Assembly (NCBI RefSeq): GCF_018617385.1
Contig: NZ_JACSKA010000001.1
Span: forward strand, 124,001-188,000
Reading direction: 5' to 3'
Source: Exiguobacterium sp018617385
GTDB taxonomy: Bacteria > Bacillota > Bacilli > Exiguobacteriales > Exiguobacteriaceae
DNA length: 64,000 nt
Shown here: positions 48,991 to 57,335 of the stretch, piece by piece
Layout: every line of letters begins with the position of its first letter
Position numbering within the stretch: the stretch's first letter is position 1
The notes under the pieces: generated by a model
The model's input: only the letters and a program-made list of their open reading frames with translations
Databases searched by the model: none
Told to the model about the DNA's origin: nothing
Translations under genes and position numbers: made by a program

Positions 48991-49845
48991 ATGAAGTGGA
49001 AAGGAAGACAACAGAGCCGAAACGTCGAGGATCGACGTGGGCGTAGCATCGGAGGGAAAGGGATTGCCGGGGTCGGGGGTGGTCTCGGATTGATTCTCGT
49101 CATCGTCTTTACATTATTGAATGGGGGAAGCCCGACGGATCTCGTCAACAACATCGGAATCGGGGAACCTCAATCGGAGGGGACGTATACGGGAACTGCT
49201 CGTGAAGAGGAGATGGCAGATTTCGTAGCGGTCGTCTTGAAGGATACAGAGGAAGTGTGGACAGACATCTTCGCTGAAAATGGGATGACGTATGAAGAGC
49301 CGACGCTCGTCCTATTTTCCGGACAGGTTGAATCCGCTTGTGGTATTGCTGGCTCGGCTGTTGGTCCGTTCTATTGTCCCGGCGACCAAAAATTATATAT
49401 CGATTTGAGTTTTTATGATGAACTGAGTCAACGTTTCAATGCACCAGGGGATTTTGCGATGGCTTATGTCGTCGCCCATGAGGTCGGGCATCACGTCCAG
49501 ACGCTTCTCGGGACGACAGAAGAGATCATGCCGCTTCGGAACGAGATGAGCGAGACCGAATTCAATCGCTATCTCGTCCGCTTCGAGTTGCAGGCAGACT
49601 ACTATGCAGGCGTATGGGCCCATCACGCGCAAGGGTTAGGGTATCTTGAAGCGGGGGACGTGGAAGAAGCGATGAATGCCGCGCATCAGATTGGCGATGA
49701 CACGCTGCAGCGTCAGGCACGTGGATATGTGACGCCAGACTCGTTCACGCATGGGACATCGGAACAACGCATGCGGTGGTTCGAGAGAGGATTTGAGAAC
49801 GGATCGATTCAAGGTGGCGACACGTTCAATACGAACAACTTATAG
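48991..49845 (+). CDS. Membrane-anchored neutral zinc metallopeptidase (YpfJ family)
   Basis: The 284-residue protein has a basic N-terminus and one hydrophobic helix (about 25-44, Gly-rich). An extracellular domain follows with zinc motif HEVGHH (163-168) and a downstream ELQADYYAG glutamate. SACGIAGSAVGPFYCPGDQK before it contains two cysteines and is a family hallmark. Function is poorly known. It ends at its own terminator, before the mur genes. Confidence 0.9.
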   Translation: MKWKGRQQSRNVEDRRGRSIGGKGIAGVGGGLGLILVIVFTLLNGGSPTDLVNNIGIGEPQSEGTYTGTAREEEMADFVAVVLKDTEEVWTDIFAENGMTYEEPTLVLFSGQVESACGIAGSAVGPFYCPGDQKLYIDLSFYDELSQRFNAPGDFAMAYVVAHEVGHHVQTLLGTTEEIMPLRNEMSETEFNRYLVRFELQADYYAGVWAHHAQGLGYLEAGDVEEAMNAAHQIGDDTLQRQARGYVTPDSFTHGTSEQRMRWFERGFENGSIQGGDTFNTNNL

Positions 49846-49869
49846 ATCGGGCGTACGCTCGATCTTTTT
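49844..49869 (+). terminator. Terminator after the metallopeptidase gene
   Basis: AGATCG and CGATCT arms with an inner GCG/CGC pairing, then TTTTT. Confidence 0.8.
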
Positions 49870-49939
49870 AGGTGATTGGAATATGGGTAAGGAATCCGCT
49901 ATCATAAAAGAACAACAGTTGCAGGAAGGGGATGACCAA

Positions 49940-50788
49940 ATGGAATCCTTACTTACGAAAATTGATTTAGCGAAAGAGGATATGACAGCGGTCGAAAAGA
50001 AGATCGCCGACTATATTTTGTCCCATTCAACACTCATTCCAAACATGACGACAAAAGAGCTTGCGCAAAAGACGGATGTATCCGAGGCGAGTATCGTTCG
50101 TTTCGCACGAGTCGTCGGGATCGATAGTTTTAAAGCGTTCAAGCTCGCGCTCGTGAAAGACTTGGCTGTCACGGAGACGACGCTGACGGACTTTAACGTC
50201 CTCCAGCAAAAGGACACGCCGTATGACTCGTTCCAAAAAGTCATCCATGTGAATAAAGCAGCAATCGAGGCGTGTGCCGAAGCGATGGACAAACGAGAAC
50301 TTGAACATGCGGTGGACCTGTTCGCTCGTGCGAACCGCGTCATCTTTTACGGAGTCGGCGGGTCTTCGACGGCGGCAATTGATGCGCAATATAAGTTCAC
50401 GAAACTGGGATATGCGGCCACGACCTCTCCCGATTTTCATTATATGTTGTCGCTGATTCCGCATTTAGGAAAGTCTGATGTATTCGTCGCAATCAGCACG
50501 TCCGGTCGAACGAAAGATGTGCTCGAACTCGTCCGATTTGCGAAAAAGAAACGTGTTCCGGTCATCGCCATCACCAACCTCGACAAATCACCGCTTTACC
50601 GGGAAGCGGACGTTCGACTCTGTACGCCGAACGTTGAGAGTGACTTCCGAATCGCCAGTATCGCCTCGCGGATGACACAATTGACGATTGTCGATACGTT
50701 ATATATGGGACTCCTCCACCGGAAGGGAGAAGGCTTGATTGATCGGTACGCAGAAGCTCGAGATGAGATGGTGAAACTACGCCGATGA
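49940..50788 (+). CDS. murR: RpiR/MurR-family regulator of MurNAc use
   Basis: ATG 49940 lies 8 nt after AGGAAGGGG; in-frame codons upstream overlap the previous terminator. The 282-residue protein has an RpiR helix-turn-helix (AVEKKIADYILSH, TTKELAQKTDVSEASIVRFA) and a C-terminal SIS sugar-phosphate-binding domain (VIFYGVGGSSTAAIDAQ, AISTSGRTKDVLELV). It heads murR-GNAT-murQ-murP-mupG, so it probably senses MurNAc 6-phosphate and controls the operators before murQ. Confidence 0.9.
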   Translation: MESLLTKIDLAKEDMTAVEKKIADYILSHSTLIPNMTTKELAQKTDVSEASIVRFARVVGIDSFKAFKLALVKDLAVTETTLTDFNVLQQKDTPYDSFQKVIHVNKAAIEACAEAMDKRELEHAVDLFARANRVIFYGVGGSSTAAIDAQYKFTKLGYAATTSPDFHYMLSLIPHLGKSDVFVAISTSGRTKDVLELVRFAKKKRVPVIAITNLDKSPLYREADVRLCTPNVESDFRIASIASRMTQLTIVDTLYMGLLHRKGEGLIDRYAEARDEMVKLRR

Positions 50789-51252
50789 TTCGACCTTATA
50801 CGGCTGAAGATCGTCAAGAATTGCAACGCTTTCTGATGAATCAACGCACATTCGCAAGATTGAATGAACAGACAGTCGAGATGTTTCGTGACGAGAACGT
50901 GGAGGATTTTGAAGCGGATGGCACCGTCAGTCTCATTATTCGTGAAGATGGACGGATTGTCGCCATCGCGGACCTGTTGAAACGACATCCCGTGGACGGT
51001 TCGCTTTGGCTCGGATTGTTCATCGTCGATGAGACCCTTCACGGGACTGGCTTGGCGCAAACGTTATATGAGCAAGTGGAAGAAGAGTATATGCGCCCGT
51101 ATCAGAAGGTGTTTCGATTAGGTGTCCTTCCAAACAATCTCCGCGCTCGTCGGTTTTGGGAGCGGAATGGCTATGTATACGAAAAGGATTCGATCACGAA
51201 TAAGGGTGTGCGCGTTCATGTCCTGAAGAAACGACTCATTCGTCCAGAGTGA
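50785..51252 (+). CDS. GNAT acetyltransferase within the mur cluster
   Basis: The 155-residue protein overlaps murR by 4 nt. The acetyl-CoA motif is FIVDETLHGTGLAQTLYEQ, followed by RLGVLPNNLRARRFWERNGY, both standard for GNAT enzymes. Translational coupling to murR and position before murQ suggest a role in amino-sugar or muropeptide handling, but a general function is equally possible. It is not a usual part of mur operons. Confidence 0.88.
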   Translation: MIRPYTAEDRQELQRFLMNQRTFARLNEQTVEMFRDENVEDFEADGTVSLIIREDGRIVAIADLLKRHPVDGSLWLGLFIVDETLHGTGLAQTLYEQVEEEYMRPYQKVFRLGVLPNNLRARRFWERNGYVYEKDSITNKGVRVHVLKKRLIRPE

Positions 51253-51272
51253 GTTTTTCTTTGAATCCATTT

Positions 51273-51333
51273 TGAAATTAAATTTCATAAAAATTAAATT
51301 ATAAATTGACTTTAAATTTCAATATAGTACGAT
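51273..51333 (+). promoter_or_regulatory. murQ promoter with two MurR/RpiR-type operators
   Basis: TGAAATT-A-AATTTCA (51273-51287) is a perfect 7-bp-arm palindrome of the RpiR-family type. A degenerate copy, TGACTTTAAATTTCA (51307-51321), overlaps the -35 of a promoter reading TTGACT (51306-51311), 16 bp, TACGAT (51328-51333). The copies are 34 bp apart, about three helical turns. Confidence 0.75.
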
Positions 51334-51362
51334 GAAATCATAGAGAAGAAAGGATGGTGGCG

Positions 51363-52247
51363 ATGCTAGATAAATTGGCTACAGAAAGACGGAATGAACG
51401 AACGATGCACCTGGACGAGATGTCGATTGAGGAACGATTGACGATTATGAATGCAGAGGATCAACAAGTTCCTCAAGTGATTCAAGAGCAACTCCCGGTC
51501 ATCACTCAAGTCGTGGAGCGAGTCATCGCATCCTTTCGTAAAGGCGGTCGCTTGATTTATATCGGTGCAGGTACGAGCGGACGTTTAGGAATTCTAGATG
51601 CAGCAGAGTGTGTGCCGACGTTTGGAGTATCACCAAATCAAGTCATCGGACTGATTGCCGGCGGCGAACGCGCGCTCATTCAGGCCGTCGAGGGAGCAGA
51701 AGACAGTAAAGAATTGGCAGTCACAGATTTGAAAGCGCTTCACTTAACGGCGGAGGATACGGTCGTTGGGATTGCAGCGAGCGGTCGAACGCCATATGTG
51801 GTAGGAGGTCTCGATTACGCACGGGAACTCGGTGCCACAACCGCTTCGATTTCTTGTAATCGCGATGCAGTCATCAGTCGACATGCCGATTATCCGATTG
51901 AAGTGGAGACGGGACCGGAAATACTGACCGGTTCGACGAGATTGAAGGCGGGAACGGCACAGAAACTTGTCCTCAACATGATTTCGACGACGTCGATGAT
52001 TGGAGTAGGCAAAGTGTATCAAAACTTGATGGTTGATGTGCAACCGACGAATGAAAAGTTAGAAGTGCGTGCCAAGCGGATGATTGCAGAAGCGACAGGG
52101 GTCGACATGGAAACGGCCGCGCGTTATTTTGTGTCATCCAAGGGGCACGTCAAAACGGCAATCGTCATGATTTTGGCGGACGTCTCTTATGAGGAAGCTG
52201 TCAAACGATTAGAGCGCGCGAACGGATTCGTCCGCGAGGCGCTATAA
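51363..52247 (+). CDS. murQ: N-acetylmuramic acid 6-phosphate etherase
   Basis: ATG 51363 has AAGGA at a proper distance, unlike ATG 51354 which touches it. The 294-residue SIS-fold enzyme cleaves the lactyl ether of MurNAc 6-phosphate to GlcNAc 6-phosphate and lactate. The hallmarks are YIGAGTSGRLGILDAAECVPTFG, containing the catalytic-site glutamate region, and GIAASGRTPYV. ITGSTRLKAGTAQK is likewise present as LTGSTRLKAGTAQK. It opens the catabolic half of the operon. Confidence 0.96.
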   Translation: MLDKLATERRNERTMHLDEMSIEERLTIMNAEDQQVPQVIQEQLPVITQVVERVIASFRKGGRLIYIGAGTSGRLGILDAAECVPTFGVSPNQVIGLIAGGERALIQAVEGAEDSKELAVTDLKALHLTAEDTVVGIAASGRTPYVVGGLDYARELGATTASISCNRDAVISRHADYPIEVETGPEILTGSTRLKAGTAQKLVLNMISTTSMIGVGKVYQNLMVDVQPTNEKLEVRAKRMIAEATGVDMETAARYFVSSKGHVKTAIVMILADVSYEEAVKRLERANGFVREAL

Positions 52248-52260
52248 GGGGGAAATCGAG

Positions 52261-53634
52261 ATGAAGAAAGAAGAGGTTTTGGCACGGGATATCCTCGCAC
52301 ATGTCGGGGGGAAAGAGAACATCCGTCAACTCGCGCATTGTATGACACGTGTCCGATTGACGTTGAAAGATGGGACGAAGGCAGACATTGATGCGCTGAA
52401 AAAGATTGACGGGGTCATGGGTGTCATCGATGATGAGACGCTACAAATCGTCGTCGGTCCAGGTACCGTAAACCGGGTCGCGGATTATATGAGCCATGAG
52501 ACGGGGCTTGCCATCGGGGAAGAATCGGTAGATGCGAACTTGACGTTAGAGGAACGTGCGGCGGTCGAACGCCAGAAGGTGAAAGAAAAGCAAAAATCAC
52601 CGTTCAAACGATTCCTTCGCCGCCTCGGAAACATCTTCATTCCGCTCATTCCGGGACTTGTCGCATCTGGAATCATTAACGGAGCTGCGAACTTTGCTGT
52701 CAACGCCGGCGTCGACCGGACGGAGACGTGGATGCAGATTCTACTCGTGCTCGGTAGCACGGTCTTCGCGTATTTGGCCATCCTTGTCGGTTGGAACACG
52801 GCAAAAGAGTTTGGAGGAACGCCGGTACTCGGGGCGATTGCCGGGGGAATCCTGTTCAACCCGCTCCTCGCGGACATCGTCATTTACGGAGAACCGCTCG
52901 TCGTCGGGCGTGGTGGATTATTCGGTGTTATTTTTGCCGGTTGGCTCATGACGTATATCGAGAAGCACATTCGTCGCTTCATGCCGGTGTCGATCGATAT
53001 TATTTTCACACCACTCTTTACAGTCTTGATTGTTGGATTTACTGCTTTGTATGCAATCATGCCGGTCGCTGGCGTATTGTCAGACGGTATCATGAGAGGA
53101 ATCAATGCGACGCTCGAATTCGGGGGACCTGTCGCAGGGGCACTTTTGGCCGGATTCTTCTTACCGCTTGTCATGGTCGGGCTGCATCACGGTTTGACGC
53201 CAATCCATTTGGAACTGTTGAACACGGTCGGAACGACGGCCCTTCTCCCAATTTTGGCGATGGCCGGGGCGGGTCAAGTCGGTGCAGCGCTTGCCATCTT
53301 TGTGAAAACGCGCAACCCACGCCTTCGTAACATTATCAAAGGGGCCATTCCGGTCGGGTTCCTCGGAATCGGGGAGCCGCTCCTATACGGGGTCACGCTT
53401 CCGCTCGGACGTCCATTCTTAACGGCATGTCTCGGGGCTGCGGTCGGTGGCGCCTTCCAAGCGACAATGAAGACAGCGGCGCTCGGAATCGGTGTGTCGG
53501 GTCTCTCGCTCACCCCGCTGATTGATAATGGTATGTATTTGACGTACATTGCCGGACTACTGATTTCATATACGGCAGGCTTCCTGTTCACTTATTTCTT
53601 CGGCTTCAAAGAAGAGATGGCGGACGGGATTTGA
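52261..53634 (+). CDS. murP: PTS N-acetylmuramic acid-specific EIIBC component
   Basis: The 457-residue protein has an N-terminal EIIB domain with phosphorylated Cys27 in LAHCMTRVRLTL. A linker (about 85-115) and an EIIC membrane domain of about ten helices follow (GNIFIPLIPGLVASGIING, VGLHHGLTPIHLELL, GIGEPLLYGVTLP). It lacks an EIIA domain and must borrow one, as MurP does. MurNAc specificity rests on the murQ/mupG context. A terminator directly follows. Confidence 0.93.
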   Translation: MKKEEVLARDILAHVGGKENIRQLAHCMTRVRLTLKDGTKADIDALKKIDGVMGVIDDETLQIVVGPGTVNRVADYMSHETGLAIGEESVDANLTLEERAAVERQKVKEKQKSPFKRFLRRLGNIFIPLIPGLVASGIINGAANFAVNAGVDRTETWMQILLVLGSTVFAYLAILVGWNTAKEFGGTPVLGAIAGGILFNPLLADIVIYGEPLVVGRGGLFGVIFAGWLMTYIEKHIRRFMPVSIDIIFTPLFTVLIVGFTALYAIMPVAGVLSDGIMRGINATLEFGGPVAGALLAGFFLPLVMVGLHHGLTPIHLELLNTVGTTALLPILAMAGAGQVGAALAIFVKTRNPRLRNIIKGAIPVGFLGIGEPLLYGVTLPLGRPFLTACLGAAVGGAFQATMKTAALGIGVSGLSLTPLIDNGMYLTYIAGLLISYTAGFLFTYFFGFKEEMADGI

Positions 53635-53639
53635 CAAAC

Positions 53640-53668
53640 AAAGATGGCTCGAGTCGAGTCATCTTTTT
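53640..53668 (+). terminator. Intrinsic terminator between murP and mupG
   Basis: AAAGATG and CATCTTT arms with an inner CTCGA/TCGAG palindrome, then T residues. As no new promoter is evident before mupG, read-through probably sets its level. Confidence 0.8.
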
Positions 53669-53694
53669 CTCTACTTTCGGAAAGGTGGATTCAC

Positions 53695-54744
53695 ATGAGA
53701 GGAATTTCGGTTTACTTAAGTGAGGAACTGACGTCTGTGTCCATTGATTGGATCGAACGTATGCGAGAGAGCGGGTTTACAAGCATCTTCACGTCGCTCC
53801 ATATTCCGGAAGACGATCCGACAACCTATACGGAACGACTTCAGCAATTAGGTGTGTTGGCAAGGCGTCTAAAGATGGAACTCGTGGCAGATATCGCCCC
53901 ATCGTCTCTACAGACGCTCGGTAAGACCTGGGACGATGCGCATACGCTGTTGGAGTGGGGCGTCACCGGGTTACGTGTTGACTATGGTGTCACATCGAAA
54001 CAAGTGGCAGATTTGTCACGACATATGATGGTCGCCCTTAATGCGAGTACGCTCACGGAAACGGAGCTTGAAGAGATGCATCGGTATGGATTACAACGAG
54101 AACGCGTAGAAGCGTGGCATAATTTTTATCCTCGTCCGGAAACCGGGCTGGACCGTACATGGTTTGATGAAAAAAATCTTTGGCTCCGGTCACAAGGGAT
54201 CAAGGTACAAGCATTCATCCCTGGAGATGAACGGTTACGTGGCCCCCTTCATGAGACATTACCGACACTCGAGATGCACCGCCATCAGTCTCCGTTTTCG
54301 TGTTATATCGATTTACAAGCGACGGTCAATCGGATCTTGATTGGCGACCCGCGTATATCCAATCAGACGATGCGACAGTTTCGGGCGTACGACGAGGGCG
54401 TCATCGTTCTTCGAGCGACCACACGAAACCATGATGATTCGCTTATAACCAGTCACACGAATCGGATGGACCCGGCTCGGGACGTCATCCGTTCGGTCGA
54501 ATCGAGAGCGTATGGACGACCAGGCCATCATTTGATTCAACCGCGAGATACAGAAGAACGAGTGCTCGGCAGTATCACAATCGACAATGAACGTTACGGG
54601 CGCTATGCAGGGGAACTGCAAATAACGAAGCGAGATTTGCCGGCAGATGAGCGCGTCAATGTCATCGGCAGAATCATCGAAGAAGACCGTTCGTTAATCC
54701 AACAGATCGGTCCAGGTGGACGCTTTCAAATCGACTGGGTGTGA
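53695..54744 (+). CDS. mupG: 6-phospho-N-acetylmuramidase MupG (DUF871)
   Basis: ATG 53695 follows GGAAAGGTGG; the frame upstream crosses the terminator. The 349-residue TIM-barrel protein of the DUF871 family has RGISVYLSEE at the start, NFYPRPETGLDRTWF in the middle and a small C-terminal domain. S. aureus MupG hydrolyses MurNAc-6P-GlcNAc disaccharide. Beside murQ, murP and murR the assignment is firm. Paired with secreted NagZ, both disaccharide and monosaccharide entry routes are covered. Confidence 0.92.
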   Translation: MRGISVYLSEELTSVSIDWIERMRESGFTSIFTSLHIPEDDPTTYTERLQQLGVLARRLKMELVADIAPSSLQTLGKTWDDAHTLLEWGVTGLRVDYGVTSKQVADLSRHMMVALNASTLTETELEEMHRYGLQRERVEAWHNFYPRPETGLDRTWFDEKNLWLRSQGIKVQAFIPGDERLRGPLHETLPTLEMHRHQSPFSCYIDLQATVNRILIGDPRISNQTMRQFRAYDEGVIVLRATTRNHDDSLITSHTNRMDPARDVIRSVESRAYGRPGHHLIQPRDTEERVLGSITIDNERYGRYAGELQITKRDLPADERVNVIGRIIEEDRSLIQQIGPGGRFQIDWV

Positions 54745-54799
54745 CTCAGGATTGCCACCATCCTGTATCATTGTGTACAGTAGAGAGGGAGGGTGGAAC

Positions 54800-55303
54800 A
54801 TGAAAGACATTAATTTTAATATTATTTCAGACGATGCGACGGACGGACACGGTGGTTTTGGTGTCGGTTCGCTTAGTTTAAATAACATGTCTCCAGTCAT
54901 CATCGATGTCGAAGAAGGCGTTGCGACAATCGATATGGGAGCGATGCACGCCAAGTCTGCCATTGAGAAACGGATCAAATTTTTGACGGATCCGGAAGCG
55001 GTACCGAACGGGAAACCGTACTGGATCGTGTGGGTGACGGTCGGTCGAAAACCGGAAGGCTTTTATTATGGCGGTGTCGCGGCATGTGACATGCTGGTTG
55101 ACGTGGAAGCGAGACGGGGTTATAAATTATTGCCGTATCACGTCAATCAAATGGATAAATCGTTGAAGGGTCGGATTTTAATCGAGATGATGGACGCTCC
55201 TTCCCGCAACGTTTTAGCGAACTTCTTACAAGAACATCGCCCTGAGATTTGGGCAAACTCGACTGAACTTCATGCAGAGCTCGAGCGCTTAGGCGCCGAG
55301 TAA
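54800..55303 (+). CDS. ywhD: YwhD-family protein
   Basis: ATG 54800 follows GAGGGAGGGTGG. The 167-residue soluble protein begins MKDINFNIISDDATDGHGGF and contains GSLSLNNMSPVIIDVEEG and VTVGRKPEGFYYGGVAACD, the pattern of B. subtilis YwhD. Function is unknown. In B. subtilis it lies close to speE-speB and ywhB, as here. It has its own terminator. Confidence 0.88.
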   Translation: MKDINFNIISDDATDGHGGFGVGSLSLNNMSPVIIDVEEGVATIDMGAMHAKSAIEKRIKFLTDPEAVPNGKPYWIVWVTVGRKPEGFYYGGVAACDMLVDVEARRGYKLLPYHVNQMDKSLKGRILIEMMDAPSRNVLANFLQEHRPEIWANSTELHAELERLGAE

Positions 55304-55339
55304 AAAGATTGGACGATTTTTTCGTCTCCAATCTTTTTT
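55302..55339 (+). terminator. Terminator after ywhD
   Basis: AAAAAGATTGGA pairs with TCCAATCTTTTT, with inner CGA/TCG pairs, then T residues. Confidence 0.9.
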
Positions 55340-55397
55340 GTTTCAAGTTTTTGGGAAATTCAAGAGATTTTGTAACTGAAGAGATATTCAGTTGTAA

Positions 55398-55427
55398 TTG
55401 TATGAAAATTCAGTATTATGATATACT
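55398..55427 (+). promoter_or_regulatory. Extended -10 promoter for the symporter gene
   Basis: TTGTAT, 18 bp, then TATACT preceded by TGA (an extended -10), about 34 bp before the start codon. Confidence 0.65.
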
Positions 55428-55460
55428 GACTACATTGTGAAAAAAAGAAAGGGTGATACG

Positions 55461-56738
55461 ATGAGCGAAACGAAAAAAATCTTAATCGGTCTCGCGCTAG
55501 GTGTTGTAGTTGGTCTCGGATTGGCGGGCTTGCCGGATAATGTTTATGAGATTGTGAATCCGTATATTTTATCTCCGGTCGGAACGATCTTTTTGAATTT
55601 AATTAAAATGTTAGTCGTACCGATTGTCTTCTTCTCGATTATTTTAGGCGTTATGGGTCTCGGGGACCCGAAAGAACTAGGTCGAGTCGGATCGAAATCG
55701 ATTCTGTTCTTCTTAGTAACGACAGCGCTTGCGATCATGTTAGCTATGGGTGTCGCATCTGTCTTACAGCCAGGGGAGCGTGGGGACTTCCAAACGACAG
55801 GTCTCGAATTTGAATCAACGGCGACCGAGGAATCGTCTAATATCGTACAGACATTCGTCAATATGATTCCGACGAATCCGATTACGGCACTCGCTGAAGG
55901 AAACATGCTTCAAATCATCGTCTTTGCGGCATTGATTGGCTTCGCTATGATTGCCCTTGGGGACAAGGCGAAAACGTGGCGTCAATTCGTCAAACAAGGC
56001 GATCGCATCATGATGCACCTCATTCATCTCGTGATGAAGCTCGCTCCTTACGGGGCGTTCGCATTGATTGCTTCTGCAATCGGAGGCATCGGTCTTGATG
56101 CCGTCGTCGCGATGGCGTGGTATATGATTGCCGTCGTCTTGACGTTATTCTTGCATGCCACGATTGTCTACGGGGCAGCAGTATATTTCATCGGGAAGAT
56201 GAGCCCGGTCTTCTTCTTCAAGAACTTCTATGAGGCGATGACGTTTGCGTTCTCGACCTCATCTTCGAATGCGACGCTTCCGGTGTCGATGGAAGTCGCG
56301 CAGACGAAACTCGGTGTGCCGCGTTCGATTTCATCGTTCGTACAGCCACTCGGGGCAACGGTCAACATGGACGGAACGGCGATCATGCAAGGGGTTGCGA
56401 CGATTTTCATCGCGCAAGTGTTTGCAGCGGATTTAACGATGACTGAGTTGTTGACAGTCGTCATCACGGCGGTGCTCGCTTCCATCGGTACGGCGGGTGT
56501 ACCAGGAGTCGGACTCGTCATGCTTGCGCTTGTGCTTCAGTCAGTCAACTTACCGGTAGAGGGAATCGCCCTCATTATCGGGGTCGACCGTATTCTCGAT
56601 ATGCTTCGCACATCTGTCAACATCACGGGGGATGCGGCATGTGCAGTTGTCGTTTCGAAATTGGAAGAAAAACATTTACCACCAGTCGACGAAGACTCGT
56701 GGGATGAAGCAGGTGCGACCTCTTCATCATCGCTATGA
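55461..56738 (+). CDS. Dicarboxylate/amino acid:cation symporter (DAACS family)
   Basis: ATG 55461 follows GAAAGGGTG. The 425-residue protein has eight helices and two re-entrant loops. The serine-rich hairpin FAFSTSSSNATLPVSME, NMDGTA for Na+ binding and DRILDMLRTSVNITGDA for substrate are diagnostic. It imports glutamate/aspartate or C4-dicarboxylates with Na+ or H+ (GltT, GltP or DctP type); the exact substrate cannot be read from sequence. It is a single-gene unit. Confidence 0.94.
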   Translation: MSETKKILIGLALGVVVGLGLAGLPDNVYEIVNPYILSPVGTIFLNLIKMLVVPIVFFSIILGVMGLGDPKELGRVGSKSILFFLVTTALAIMLAMGVASVLQPGERGDFQTTGLEFESTATEESSNIVQTFVNMIPTNPITALAEGNMLQIIVFAALIGFAMIALGDKAKTWRQFVKQGDRIMMHLIHLVMKLAPYGAFALIASAIGGIGLDAVVAMAWYMIAVVLTLFLHATIVYGAAVYFIGKMSPVFFFKNFYEAMTFAFSTSSSNATLPVSMEVAQTKLGVPRSISSFVQPLGATVNMDGTAIMQGVATIFIAQVFAADLTMTELLTVVITAVLASIGTAGVPGVGLVMLALVLQSVNLPVEGIALIIGVDRILDMLRTSVNITGDAACAVVVSKLEEKHLPPVDEDSWDEAGATSSSSL

Positions 56739-56745
56739 TATAGTG

Positions 56746-56778
56746 AAGGACCATGACGACATGTCATGGTCCTTATTT
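56746..56778 (+). terminator. Terminator after the symporter gene
   Basis: AAGGACCATGAC and GTCATGGTCCTT form a 12-bp perfect stem, then ATTTT. Confidence 0.88.
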
Positions 56779-56795
56779 TGTGAAGAGAAAGAGTG

Positions 56796-57335
56796 ATGAT
56801 TATGGAATGGGAACTGCTCCCGCTCCCTTTATTTTTGATGGTCAGTATTTTATTGAATAGTGTGATTGCGGTCGCCGGTGTCCTCCCGAGTGCTTTTTTG
56901 ACAGCCATCAATGTGAGTGTGCTCGGTCTCGTGCCGGGCATCCTCGTATCGATTGTCGGGGAGGCGATTGGCGCTATCGTCAGTTTCATTCTTTATCGGA
57001 AGGCGTTACACCGTTATGTCTCTCCGAATGGAAGTCGATTTCAACGTCTTCGGGAGTCCGAAGGAGCCGAGGCTTGGTTTCTCGTCCTCGGGATGCGTCT
57101 CATGCCGTTTGTCCCCTCTGGTCTCGTCACGTTATCGGCGGCGTTCAGTCGCATGACGCTCGCCTCGTTCGCTGTCGCGAGCACAATCGGAAAGATTCCT
57201 GCATTGGTCATGGAAGGACTGGCGGTGACGGCAGCGATGCAGTTGACGATTGGATGGCAATTGTTTTTAGTTGGCGTCGTCGCCATGACGTATCTTGTGT
57301 GGCGAATGCGTCAAAGGAGTGGCGAGAAAATGTGA
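56796..57335 (+). CDS. VTT-domain (TVP38/DedA-like) membrane protein
   Basis: The 179-residue protein has about five hydrophobic helices and the VTT pattern: GVLPSAFLTAINVSVLG, GEAIGAIVSFILYRKAL and LGMRLMPFVPSGLVTLSAAFS, the last being the re-entrant Arg-Pro motif. ATG 56802 is an alternative start; the ribosome site is weak. DedA-superfamily proteins flip phospholipids or undecaprenyl phosphate. Its last 25 bp overlap the 3' end of the convergent cls gene. Confidence 0.85.
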   Translation: MIMEWELLPLPLFLMVSILLNSVIAVAGVLPSAFLTAINVSVLGLVPGILVSIVGEAIGAIVSFILYRKALHRYVSPNGSRFQRLRESEGAEAWFLVLGMRLMPFVPSGLVTLSAAFSRMTLASFAVASTIGKIPALVMEGLAVTAAMQLTIGWQLFLVGVVAMTYLVWRMRQRSGEKM

